A stretch of 8,961 nt of DNA from REEP01 sp964517265 (GTDB taxonomy: Bacteria > Pseudomonadota > Alphaproteobacteria > Rhodospirillales > Defluviicoccaceae): contig CAZFBS010000074.1 of assembly GCA_964517265.1 (NCBI GenBank), positions 1-8,961 on the forward strand, written 5' to 3'. Shown in pieces: positions 1 to 6,831 of the stretch. The translations under genes and the position numbers were made by a program. The notes below the pieces were generated by a model. It did no database searches, was not told the origin of the DNA, and saw only the letters and a program-made list of their open reading frames with translations. The stretch's first letter is position 1. The number at the start of each line of letters is the position of its first letter.

Positions 1-416
1 CTGTCAAAGGTAATCGGATGCTCGGCAACTTCGGATTGCGGAACCCAAGTCTTGGCGCCGTCATTTGACTTCATCAACGCGCGACTCATGCCGGAGGGCG
101 TGCTGACGCCGGCGTAGAAAACCTCCGAGTACCGAGGATGTTTGGCGAAGCTTCGGAAATCTTCTGATTTTGCCGAGATCTGTTCAGCGATCCCTTCCGG
201 TCCAACGCGAAAGACACCTTGGTGGGTCGGCAGATAAAGACGCCAAGGCGTACCAGAGGAAATCTCGATGCCGTGAATGTGCCATAAACTTTCGATCGGA
301 ACCGTGTACCTCGCTCGGGCCGGAGGCGCGAAACTCGTCGCCAGGACGACCACAACGATCAACAGATAACGCGGCAGGTCACGGCGTGGCCCGCTCGTCT
401 GCTCTTCTGCTACCAA
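1..416 (-). CDS. Partial membrane-anchored BNR/Asp-box beta-propeller protein (F510_1955 glycosylhydrolase-like), C-terminus outside window
   Basis: The minus strand is open from a TTG at 416 to the window edge, giving 138 codons of the N-terminus. An AAGGGAG Shine-Dalgarno (430-424) lies 7 bases before this TTG, and no ATG lies in frame upstream near it, so I chose TTG. Residues 17-30 (YLLIVVVVLATSFA), preceded by RR and PR, form a signal peptide or membrane anchor. Then come WHIHGIE (45-51) and RLYLPTHQGVFRV (59-71), the first propeller blade as I know it from F510_1955-type proteins. SNDGAKTW further on is a slightly degenerate Asp box (usual form SxDGGxTW), the hallmark of BNR/sialidase-like folds. 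Such proteins are often annotated as glycosylhydrolases, but catalysis is unproven and a scaffold or sensor role in the envelope is equally possible. It is transcribed away from the efflux operon and may share its control region. The fold is fairly sure; the function is not. Confidence 0.7.
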   Translation of the reverse strand, partial: MVAEEQTSGPRRDLPRYLLIVVVVLATSFAPPARARYTVPIESLWHIHGIEISSGTPWRLYLPTHQGVFRVGPEGIAEQISAKSEDFRSFAKHPRYSEVFYAGVSTPSGMSRALMKSNDGAKTWVPQSEVAEHPITFD

Positions 417-423
417 CTGCCTG

Positions 424-430
424 CTCCCTT
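424..430 (-). promoter_or_regulatory. Ribosome binding site deciding the TTG start at 416
   Basis: On the minus strand the bases read AAGGGAG, 7 bases before TTG at 416-414. This is a near-ideal Shine-Dalgarno at normal spacing. It supports a TTG start for the propeller protein, which puts the hydrophobic segment at residues 17-30, where a signal anchor belongs. Confidence 0.6.
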
Positions 431-623
431 CCCCTTTAGAAAGGAAACGCCCTTGGCCGGGCGACGAGAAGAGCGTACTTGCCTATCGTCTCCGCAGTTT
501 TGCCCGTTTGTAAAAAAGAGTTTCCGGAACCCTGTGCGGTCGAGCCTTCCCCGGTTTTGCGGTCGTCGCGAGGCAGAAGCTGTCGGCGTGGATGCGTCAA
601 GAAACCCCGAGCGCAGCTTTGCC

Positions 624-636
624 GGCGATCATCGCC
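624..636. repeat. Short inverted repeat GGCGAT-C-ATCGCC
   Basis: A perfect 6-base inverted repeat with a one-base centre lies in the divergent intergenic region. With the 10-base palindrome GCCAGCTGGC at 645-654, centred about 20 bases away, it could be a dimeric repressor site. Such short GC-rich palindromes also arise by chance in DNA of this composition, so no function is claimed. Confidence 0.3.
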
Positions 637-704
637 ACTCATCAGCCAGCTGGCCGTCGCGATGTTAGACGTTCGGCGGCGCTCGTTCCCCGCAGCAACA
701 TTTT

Positions 705-722
705 GTTACGCAATTGCAAATC
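705..722 (+). promoter_or_regulatory. Candidate operator upstream of the efflux operon
   Basis: GTTACGCAATTGCAAATC lies 64 bases upstream of the channel gene's start, in the AT-richest part of the intergenic region, and contains the perfect palindrome GCAATTGC. A closely similar sequence (15 of 18 identical) sits at 8921-8938, at the end of the kinase gene. OmpR-family regulators such as the one encoded here bind short paired half-sites of this general size, so this could be its binding site. The link is inference, and chance similarity at this length is possible. Confidence 0.3.
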
Positions 723-774
723 AGGAGCATCAAAGAGCTGTCATAAGTCCGGGTAGCGGTCCCGCGCAGCTTCC

Positions 775-780
775 AGGAGG
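775..780 (+). promoter_or_regulatory. Ribosome binding site deciding the TTG start at 787
   Basis: AGGAGG, the full consensus Shine-Dalgarno, sits 6 bases before TTG at 787. It fixes the start of the outer-membrane channel gene at a TTG codon, which places a proper signal peptide at the extreme N-terminus. Confidence 0.8.
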
Positions 781-786
781 TTTCGC

Positions 787-1416
787 TTGCGACGGTTGTT
801 GTTGTGCGCACTGACCTTGTCGGTGATTGGCGGACCCGCTCGCCTCGCACATGCTGAAGACATCAGGCACGTTCTGGAAAGTGCCTGGGCGAGGAATGCC
901 GAGATCGCGGCATTGACGGCGCGGCGGGCGGAGATTCTAGCGCGCAAGCAGGCCGCGGGAAGGCTCACGCCCGGCCCGCCTGCCCTCGGCGTGGGACACT
1001 TCAACGACTACGTCACCGGCGACAACGGCTATCGGGAGTACGAGGTCGAACTCGGCACACCGCTGTGGCTGCCGGGAGAGGGCACCGCAATCAGAAGAGT
1101 GACCGACGCCGAACTCGTCCAACTCGACGCCGAGCTGGCCGTGGCGCGACTGGCCGTTGCCGGTGAGGTGCGCGAAGCCTACTGGCGGTACCGACTCGCT
1201 ACGGGTGCCATTGAGGTCGCGCGCCGTCGGCTGGAGGCCGCTCGTGCGCTTCAGAGCGACTTGGAGCGTCAAGTGCGCGCGGGACAGGTGGCGCGGGACG
1301 ACCTGCTGCTCTCGGTCGCCGAAACCGCGGATGCACGGTCGATCCTCAGCATCGAAGAAGCGTCGGCGACCCAAGCGCGTCTTTCCTTCCAGGCCCTGAC
1401 AGGAGTCGAGCCGCCA
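787..1416 (+). CDS. TolC/CzcC-family outer-membrane efflux channel, N-terminal half (cut by assembly gap)
   Basis: This gene encodes the outer-membrane factor of the tripartite metal efflux complex, the trimeric channel that docks on the adaptor. The start is TTG at 787 behind a perfect AGGAGG. Residues 1-23 are a signal peptide (RR, then LLLCALTLSVIGG, cleavage after AHA). The mature part begins with the typical helix (DIRHVLESAWARNAEIAAL), followed by a short strand region around 65-95 (VGHFNDYVTGDNGYREYEVE, then LGTPLW) and a long amphipathic helix with the coiled-coil pattern of the first TolC repeat (about 102-205: EVREAYWRYRLA, LQSDLERQVRAGQVARDDLL). The 210 visible codons run into the N gap; CzcC-type proteins are usually about 400-430 residues, so roughly the second half is missing. 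Truncation is an assembly effect, not evidence of a pseudogene. It is probably the first gene of the operon. Confidence 0.85.
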
Positions 1417-1516
1417 NNNNNNNNNNNNNNNNNNNNNNNNNNNNNNNNNNNNNNNNNNNNNNNNNNNNNNNNNNNNNNNNNNNNNNNNNNNNNNNNNNNN
1501 NNNNNNNNNNNNNNNN
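1417..1516. other. Assembly gap (100 N placeholder)
   Basis: Exactly 100 consecutive N separate the truncated channel gene from the adaptor gene. A round 100 is the usual placeholder for a gap of unknown size. About 200 residues of the channel and the signal-peptide start of the adaptor are absent, so the real gap is probably 600 bases or more. Frame and distance should not be read across it. Confidence 0.95.
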
Positions 1517-3235
1517 GAAATGGCCATGTCTGCCTCGCCTGCGCGGGCTCACGAGGGGCACGATCATGGAGCGCCTCCGATCGCGCCCCTCACCGGTATC
1601 GCTCCCCGCGTGGAAGCGAACTCGGAGATCTTCGAGCTTGTCGGCATCGTGGTCGGCGAGGCGATGATCGTCTTCATCGACGACTTCGCCAGCAACGAGC
1701 CGGTTACCCATGCGACGATCGACATTACGGCAGACGCCGTCACAGTGCAGGCCACGCCGCAGCCGGACGGCAGCTTTCTCGTCAAGGCGCCATGGCTGTC
1801 GAAAACCGGACGGATTGACCTGGTATTCGCAGTCGAGGCCGGTGAAACCAGCGACCTCTTGATCGGCACGCTCGACCTGCCGGGCGAAGGTGCGGCCGGC
1901 GAAGTCGCCGGCGAGAGCGTCATGGCGGTGCCTGCGCGCTCTCCCGTCCTGTGGAGCATAGGGCTTGCGCTGCTTCTTCTGGGCCTTGTTCTCGGCCGCA
2001 GCCTGGCGCCGCGGTCGCGTCAGGGGGAGGTCACTCCCCAGCAATCGCCCGTTGCCAAGCCGTTCGCGGCGTCAGTACCCGAGAGCCCTGCAAAAGCGAA
2101 GCGCTGCGTCAATGTCGTTGTCATGCTTGCGGTTCTCGCTGTTGGCGCCTCTGCCCGCGTGGGGCTCGCTCACGGCGATGAGGACCATGGAGCGGCTGAC
2201 AGACCTCCCGCTGCCGTCACTTCGCCGGCCACTGCGGCCGACACTCCTCGCCGGCTTACTGACGGGAGCCTGTTCGTGCCAAAGCCGACGCAACGCCTGT
2301 TGACCGTCCGCACGCAGCCGGCACGCGTCCAGGAAGCATCCCGAATCGCCTCGATCACCGGCCGGGTAATCGCTGATCCGACTGCTGGCGGACGCGTGCA
2401 GGCGGCGCAGGGCGGCCGCATCGAGCCACCGGAGGATGGCCTTCCGGTCATCGGCCAGCGCGTGAACCGAGGTCAGGTGCTGGCCACCGTCACTCCGGTG
2501 ATCACCACGCTGGAGCGGGGCGGCGTGAGCGAACAGCTCGCGCAGATCGACAGCAGCATCGCCATCGCCGAGCAGCGGGTGGCACGCCTGTCCCAGCTCG
2601 AAGGCAGCGTGTCGCGACGCGAGATTGACGAGGCCCGGCGCGAGCTTGATGGACTGCGGCAGCGGCGGCGGGCGCTGGCGCCTGCCCTCGACGAGCAGGA
2701 AGTGGTTCGCGCCTCGGCTTCAGGCGTGATCTCGGTCGCCAACGTCGTCAGTGGTCAACTCATCGATGGCGGCGAGATCCTGTTCGAGATCGTTGACCCG
2801 GCGAAGCTGTGGATCGAGGCTCTCGCCTACGATCCGGCGGACATTGTCGACGTCCGCGCGGCAGTGGCCTCGACGGCCGACGGCGAGACGCTGCCGCTCG
2901 AACTCGTCGGTCGCAGCCTCACCTTGCGGCAGCAGGCCGTGCCAGTGCAGTTGCGCATCACAAGGGTATCGCCAACGCTGAAGGTCGGCACCCCGGTGTC
3001 CGTGATCCTGCAGGAGGCGAGGACCGAGACGGGGATCGTTCTCCCGTCGAGCAGTATTGTCGGCGCCGCCAACGGTGAAGACGTCGTCTTTGAGCACGTT
3101 TCGGCAGAACGCTTCATGGCCCGTCCGGTGCGGCTTCGGCCGCTCGACGGGGAGCGCATCGTCATCCTGTCCGGCATCGGCGAGGGCGCCCGTATCGTCA
3201 CAGAGGGTGCCGAACTGCTGAGCCAGATCCGTTAA
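1517..3235 (+). CDS. RND efflux periplasmic adaptor (CusB/CzcB, HlyD-type) with extra N-terminal His-rich module; 5' end in gap
   Basis: This protein links the RND pump to the outer-membrane channel and may deliver metal to the pump. The frame is open back into the N gap. Its first residues (MAMSASPARA, then HEGHDHG) look like the tail of a signal peptide, so the true start is probably in the gap. Numbering from the ATG at 1520 (571 residues): His motif HEGHDHG (11-17); a beta-rich module (about 30-121); transmembrane segment (143-159); basic linker (160-195); second hydrophobic segment (197-212); second motif HGDEDHG (218-224); FVPKPTQRLLTVRT (252-265); lipoyl half 1 (about 291-325); alpha-hairpin (about 330-393); lipoyl half 2 (ASGVISVANVVSGQLIDGGE, 400-419); beta-barrel and membrane-proximal domain to the end. 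Ordinary CusB/CzcB proteins run about 400-520 residues; the excess is the N-terminal module. The TAA is 10 bases before the pump's start, so they are cotranscribed. Substrate is not readable from the sequence. Confidence 0.88.
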   Translation, partial: EMAMSASPARAHEGHDHGAPPIAPLTGIAPRVEANSEIFELVGIVVGEAMIVFIDDFASNEPVTHATIDITADAVTVQATPQPDGSFLVKAPWLSKTGRIDLVFAVEAGETSDLLIGTLDLPGEGAAGEVAGESVMAVPARSPVLWSIGLALLLLGLVLGRSLAPRSRQGEVTPQQSPVAKPFAASVPESPAKAKRCVNVVVMLAVLAVGASARVGLAHGDEDHGAADRPPAAVTSPATAADTPRRLTDGSLFVPKPTQRLLTVRTQPARVQEASRIASITGRVIADPTAGGRVQAAQGGRIEPPEDGLPVIGQRVNRGQVLATVTPVITTLERGGVSEQLAQIDSSIAIAEQRVARLSQLEGSVSRREIDEARRELDGLRQRRRALAPALDEQEVVRASASGVISVANVVSGQLIDGGEILFEIVDPAKLWIEALAYDPADIVDVRAAVASTADGETLPLELVGRSLTLRQQAVPVQLRITRVSPTLKVGTPVSVILQEARTETGIVLPSSSIVGAANGEDVVFEHVSAERFMARPVRLRPLDGERIVILSGIGEGARIVTEGAELLSQIR

Positions 3236-3245
3236 AGCGCCCCCG

Positions 3246-6200
3246 GTGTTCAACACACTCGTCAACGCCAGCCTCCGCAACCGGCTGTTCGTCCTGATCG
3301 CGGCGGCAGTCCTCATCGTCTACGGCAGCGTGTCCTTGAACACGATTCCGGTTGACGTCTTTCCCGATCTGAACAAGCCGACGATCACGTTGATGACGGA
3401 AGCGGAAGGACTGGCGGCCGAGGAGGTCGAGCAGCTGGTGACCTTCCCGATCGAAACGTCGATGAACGGCATGCCGGGCGTAACCCGAGTGCGCTCCGTC
3501 TCCACCGTCGGACTATCGATTGTCTTCGTTGAGTTCGACTGGGGAACCGACATCTTTCTCAACCGCCAACAGGTCACCGAACGGCTGGGGCTCGTCCGTG
3601 AACAGTTGCCCCAGGATATCGTGCCACAAATGGCGCCGATCTCCTCGATCATGGGCGAGATCATGCTGATCGCTATGTCCAGCGAGACAGCATCGGCGAT
3701 GGACCTCCGTGATCTTGCCGACTGGGTCGTGCGGCCACGCTTGCTGACCATCCCAGGCGTCTCGCAGGTGATCCCGATCGGCGGAGACGTCCGGCAGTAC
3801 CGGGTCACGCCGAACATCCCACTGATGGACACTCTCGACGTCAAGCATGCGGAGGTCGTCGACGCGCTGCGCCAGTTTGGCATCAACACCGGCGGCGGCT
3901 ATGTTGATCAGGCGGGCCGCGAGTACCTCATCCGCAACATCGGCCGTACCTCTCGGCTCGACGACCTGCGCGACCTCGTGGTTGCCGTCCGCGACGGCCA
4001 GCCGATCCCGCTGCGGCACGTGGCCGACGTCGACTTTGCGCCTCGCATTAAACGCGGCGACGCCGGCTTCATGGGCCAAGCCGGGGTCATCCTGTCCGTG
4101 CAGAAGCAGCCGGGCGCCGAGACTGTCGCGCTCACACGCGAGATAGAGCGCGCGCTCGATGATCTGGCGCGCGTTGTGCCGACGGGCGTCCGCATCAACG
4201 ACCTGATGTTCAAGCAGGCCGACTTCATCGAAACCTCGATCCACAATGTCGAGAAGGTATTGGTCGAAGCACTTATTGTGGTCTCAATTGTCTTATTTCT
4301 ATTTTTGTTAAACTGGCGAACGACACTCATTTCCATTACGGCAATCCCAATTTCGATCTTGATGACCATTCTCGTGTTCAAGTATTTTGGGATATCAATC
4401 AATACAATGACTCTTGGTGGTTTAGCCATTGCGATCGGCGAGTTGGTGGATGACGCCGTCGTCGACGTCGAGAATGTGTTCCGCCGGTTGCGGCAGAACC
4501 GGGAAACCACACACCCGCAGCCACCGCTGGCGGTGATCGCAGCCGCTTCGACCGAAGTGCGCTCTGGCATCATCTACGCGACGATCATTATCGTTCTGGT
4601 GTTCGTTCCGCTGTTCGCGCTCTCCGGCATCGAAGGACGGCTGTTCGCACCGCTGGGCGTCGCCTACATCGTCTCGATCCTGGGCAGCCTGCTCACCGCG
4701 ATCACGCTGACGCCAGTTCTCTGCTCCTACCTCCTGCCACGAATGAAGCGGTTGAGCGAGCGCGAGAGCCTGCTCGTCCGCGTGCTGAAGCGCGGTAACG
4801 AGCGGCTGCTCACCTGGGCGTTCCAGCGCGCGCCGTTCGTCTACCTCTCTGCCGCGATCGCCGTTGCCGTCGCCGCGGCTTCCGTAACGATGCTGCCAAG
4901 GTCTTTCCTGCCTCCGTTCAACGAAGGCACGCTGACGATCAACCTTCAGTTCAATCCGGGAATCTCGCTTGTGGAGTCGAGCCGCATTGGCTCGGTAGCC
5001 GAACGGCTGCTTCTGGACGTGCCGGAAGTAAAGACGATCGGCCGGCGCACCGGCCGGGCCGAACTCGACGAGCATGCCGAAGGTGTCCATTCCAGCGAGA
5101 TCGACGTCGATCTGCACCCCTCGGTGCGGGGCCGGAACGAGATCCTCGCGGACATCCGCGGCCGCCTCGCCGCGCTGCCGGTCATCGTCAATGTCGGCCA
5201 GCCGATCTCCCACCGCCTCGACCACCTTCTATCCGGCGTACGTGCGCAAATCGCGCTGAAGATCTACGGCGATGACCTCGACACCTTGCGGACGCTGGCG
5301 GAGGAGATGCGGCAGCGACTTACGACGATTCCGGGTCTGGTCGATCTGCAAGTCGAGAAACAGGTCCGCATCCCGCAGGTGCAGGTCAAGGTCGACTACG
5401 AGCGGGCGGCTCTTTACGGGGTGACGCCGGCACAGGTCACCGAAGCCGTTCAGTCCTTGTCCAACGGTCTTGTCGTCTCGCAGGTCCTCGACGGCAACCG
5501 ACGTTTCGACGTCACTATCCGCCTGGGCGACGCCGACCGCACCCGGGCGGGGCTCGAAAGGATCATCATCGAGACACCCCTGGGGCATGTGCCCTTGCGC
5601 AGGGTTGCCGATGTCGTCGAAACGGACGGGCCGAACCAGGTCTTGCGTGAGAACGGACAGCGCCGGATCGTCGTTCTCGCAAATTCCGACGGCACCGACA
5701 TGGCGGCGATCGTCGCGGCCGTTCGTCGGCAGATCGCCGACACACAGTTCCCGACCGGCTACTTCACGCATCTCGAAGGGACATTCCAGGCGCAGGAAGA
5801 GGCATCCCGCCTCATCGCCTTGCTATCCCTGATCTCGCTGTCGCTCATCTTCGTCGTTCTCTACAGCCGCTACCGATCGGCGGTTCTCTCTCTGATCATC
5901 ATGGGCAACGTGCCGCTGGCGCTCATCGGCAGCGTCGCCGCCCTGTGGATCGCCGGCCAGCCGCTCTCGGTCGCCACGATGATCGGTTTCATTACCCTTG
6001 CCGGGATCAGCACCCGCAACGGCATCCTGAAGATCAGCCACTACATCAATCTCGCCCTCTACGAAGGCGAGACTTTCGGCCAGGCGCTGGTCATGCGCGG
6101 CAGCCAGGAGCGGCTCACGCCGGTGCTGATGACGGCGCTGTCTGCCGGGCTTGCTCTGCTCCCGCTGATGATCAATGCCGATGCACCCGGCAAGGAAATC

Positions 6201-6356
6201 CTGTACCCGGTCGCTATCACCATCTTCGGTGGCTTGATCAGCGCCACCCTCCTGGACACGTTACTCACTCCGCTTCTGTTCCACCGCTGGGGGGAGAAAC
6301 CTTTGGCGAGGCTGCGCGATTATCAGGCGCAACTGAAAACAGCGGCGGCGTATTGA
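3246..6356 (+). CDS. Heavy-metal efflux RND pump (CzcA/CusA family, HME-RND)
   Basis: This is the inner-membrane proton-driven pump of the tripartite exporter, 1036 residues and full length for the family. The start is GTG at 3246: a stop lies in frame shortly upstream (3219), and MFNTLVNASLRNRL is the usual HME-RND opening. No clear Shine-Dalgarno precedes it, so translation may depend on coupling to the adaptor. TM1 spans about 14-32, followed by the conserved TIPVDVFPDLNKPTI. TM2-TM4 span about 340-398. The TM4 motif ELVDDAVVDVEN (399-410) supplies the charged residues (D402, D403, D407, E409) expected for proton relay. The second repeat has FLPPFNEGTL, then the porter domain, then TMs to about 1010. 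Three methionines that I recall forming the Cu(I)/Ag(I) site of E. coli CusA appear absent: the segment corresponding to CusA DMLSTG reads DHLLSG (659-664), and YGMT reads YGVT. A Cu/Ag role is therefore unproven and a divalent cation is possible. Codons about 338-395 are strikingly AT-rich compared with the rest. Confidence 0.95.
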   Translation: MFNTLVNASLRNRLFVLIAAAVLIVYGSVSLNTIPVDVFPDLNKPTITLMTEAEGLAAEEVEQLVTFPIETSMNGMPGVTRVRSVSTVGLSIVFVEFDWGTDIFLNRQQVTERLGLVREQLPQDIVPQMAPISSIMGEIMLIAMSSETASAMDLRDLADWVVRPRLLTIPGVSQVIPIGGDVRQYRVTPNIPLMDTLDVKHAEVVDALRQFGINTGGGYVDQAGREYLIRNIGRTSRLDDLRDLVVAVRDGQPIPLRHVADVDFAPRIKRGDAGFMGQAGVILSVQKQPGAETVALTREIERALDDLARVVPTGVRINDLMFKQADFIETSIHNVEKVLVEALIVVSIVLFLFLLNWRTTLISITAIPISILMTILVFKYFGISINTMTLGGLAIAIGELVDDAVVDVENVFRRLRQNRETTHPQPPLAVIAAASTEVRSGIIYATIIIVLVFVPLFALSGIEGRLFAPLGVAYIVSILGSLLTAITLTPVLCSYLLPRMKRLSERESLLVRVLKRGNERLLTWAFQRAPFVYLSAAIAVAVAAASVTMLPRSFLPPFNEGTLTINLQFNPGISLVESSRIGSVAERLLLDVPEVKTIGRRTGRAELDEHAEGVHSSEIDVDLHPSVRGRNEILADIRGRLAALPVIVNVGQPISHRLDHLLSGVRAQIALKIYGDDLDTLRTLAEEMRQRLTTIPGLVDLQVEKQVRIPQVQVKVDYERAALYGVTPAQVTEAVQSLSNGLVVSQVLDGNRRFDVTIRLGDADRTRAGLERIIIETPLGHVPLRRVADVVETDGPNQVLRENGQRRIVVLANSDGTDMAAIVAAVRRQIADTQFPTGYFTHLEGTFQAQEEASRLIALLSLISLSLIFVVLYSRYRSAVLSLIIMGNVPLALIGSVAALWIAGQPLSVATMIGFITLAGISTRNGILKISHYINLALYEGETFGQALVMRGSQERLTPVLMTALSAGLALLPLMINADAPGKEILYPVAITIFGGLISATLLDTLLTPLLFHRWGEKPLARLRDYQAQLKTAAAY

Positions 6357-6378
6357 TGGTGGGCCATGACTACGAAAT

Positions 6379-6387
6379 AGGAAAGGG
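6379..6387 (+). promoter_or_regulatory. Ribosome binding site favouring the ATG at 6395
   Basis: The purine run AGGAAAGGG ends 7 bases before ATG 6395. It supports this start over the ATG at 6356, which overlaps the pump's stop codon in the form TGATG and lacks a comparable purine run at the right distance. Confidence 0.55.
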
Positions 6388-6394
6388 ACTGAAC

Positions 6395-6775
6395 ATGATC
6401 GTTCGCAACCTCGTCTTTGTCTTGATCCTCTGCGTCATTGGCAGCACTGCCGACGCCCACGGACCAGAGCAGGGTCCAAATGGCGGAGAGATGCAGGATC
6501 TCGCCGGCAGCCACGTCGAACTGGTCGCGAAGGACAACGAGATCGTGGTCTATCTGTTCGATGTCGAAAACAAGCCGATGCCGGCGCAAGGCGTCGTCGC
6601 GACGGCGACCCTGCTGGCCCAAGGCAAGCAGGAAATCGTGACATTGCAGCCGGCCGAGGGCAACGTCATGCGTGGCCGCGGTGCGTTCATGGCGCAGCCG
6701 GGCTTGAAGGTCGTGGTATCGCTGACACTGCCTGGCCAGCGCCCGCAGCTCGGACGCTATGCTCCCTTCGGCTGA
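6395..6775 (+). CDS. Small secreted His-headed periplasmic protein of the metal efflux operon
   Basis: I know no assigned function for this 126-residue protein, though similar ones occur beside metal RND pumps. The ATG at 6395 follows AGGAAAGGG (6379-6387) at good spacing and opens a clean signal peptide (MIVRNLVFVLILCVIGS, cleavage after ADA). The mature protein would begin HGPEQGPNGGEM. A compact beta-rich domain follows: VELVAKDNEIVVYLFDVENK (41-60), then repeated strands, ending TLPGQRPQLGRYAPF. There is no transmembrane segment after the signal and no cysteine in the mature part, so it should be a free periplasmic protein. An earlier in-frame ATG at 6356, overlapping the pump's TGA, would add 13 residues including charged ones and spoil the signal peptide; it may serve only for coupling. 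A periplasmic metal chaperone or accessory subunit is the likely role, by context only. Confidence 0.82.
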   Translation: MIVRNLVFVLILCVIGSTADAHGPEQGPNGGEMQDLAGSHVELVAKDNEIVVYLFDVENKPMPAQGVVATATLLAQGKQEIVTLQPAEGNVMRGRGAFMAQPGLKVVVSLTLPGQRPQLGRYAPFG

Positions 6776-6831
6776 CGGTCGGCGATCCCTTGGCCGATCC
6801 GCCCGGGAGCGAACGAACAGCCATATGTAGC

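Larger units (their letters stand above)
417..786. other. Divergent intergenic region with short palindromes, no convincing gene
   Basis: This 370-base stretch separates the leftward propeller gene from the rightward efflux operon and should hold both promoters. Open frames exist on both strands, but their translations are rich in Arg, Ser, Pro and Cys, show no family resemblance and lack good ribosome binding sites, so I do not call them genes. Visible structures are an inverted repeat GGCGAT-C-ATCGCC (624-636), the 10-base palindrome GCCAGCTGGC (645-654) and an AT-richer block (698-722) with the palindrome GCAATTGC (710-717). I could not identify a confident sigma-70 -35/-10 pair in either direction, nor a rho-independent terminator. 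Confidence 0.6.

Noticed and set aside
479..814. 111-codon plus-strand open frame in the divergent intergenic region
   Set aside because: It has a Cys/Arg/Ser/Pro-rich low-quality translation, no ribosome site, and overlaps the well-supported start of the channel gene.
1517..1818. Continuation of the channel reading frame past the N gap
   Set aside because: The post-gap residues are Arg/His/Gly-rich nonsense in the wrong frame over the adaptor gene; the frame across a gap of unknown size has no meaning.
3513..4244. 243-codon minus-strand open frame
   Set aside because: Antisense shadow of the pump gene; no ribosome site or recognisable domain.
4422..5225. 267-codon open frame on the minus strand inside the pump gene
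   Set aside because: It lies antisense to a full-length, strongly conserved RND gene, its translation is Arg/Asp/Gln-rich without family features, and long antisense frames are expected in DNA with this GC and codon bias.
5945..6394. Long N-terminal extension of the small secreted protein
   Set aside because: The frame is open upstream but overlaps the end of the pump gene and reads as Arg/His-rich shadow; the real protein starts at the signal peptide at 6395.
6790..6831. TTG start extending the response regulator by 14 residues
   Set aside because: The added residues do not belong to a receiver domain and no ribosome site precedes the TTG; ATG 6832 starts right before the conserved ILIVDDD strand.
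6776..6831. Possible terminator between the small protein and the regulator
   Set aside because: Only a weak imperfect stem (TCGGC with GCCGA) is visible and there is no T run, so a transcript break is not supported.
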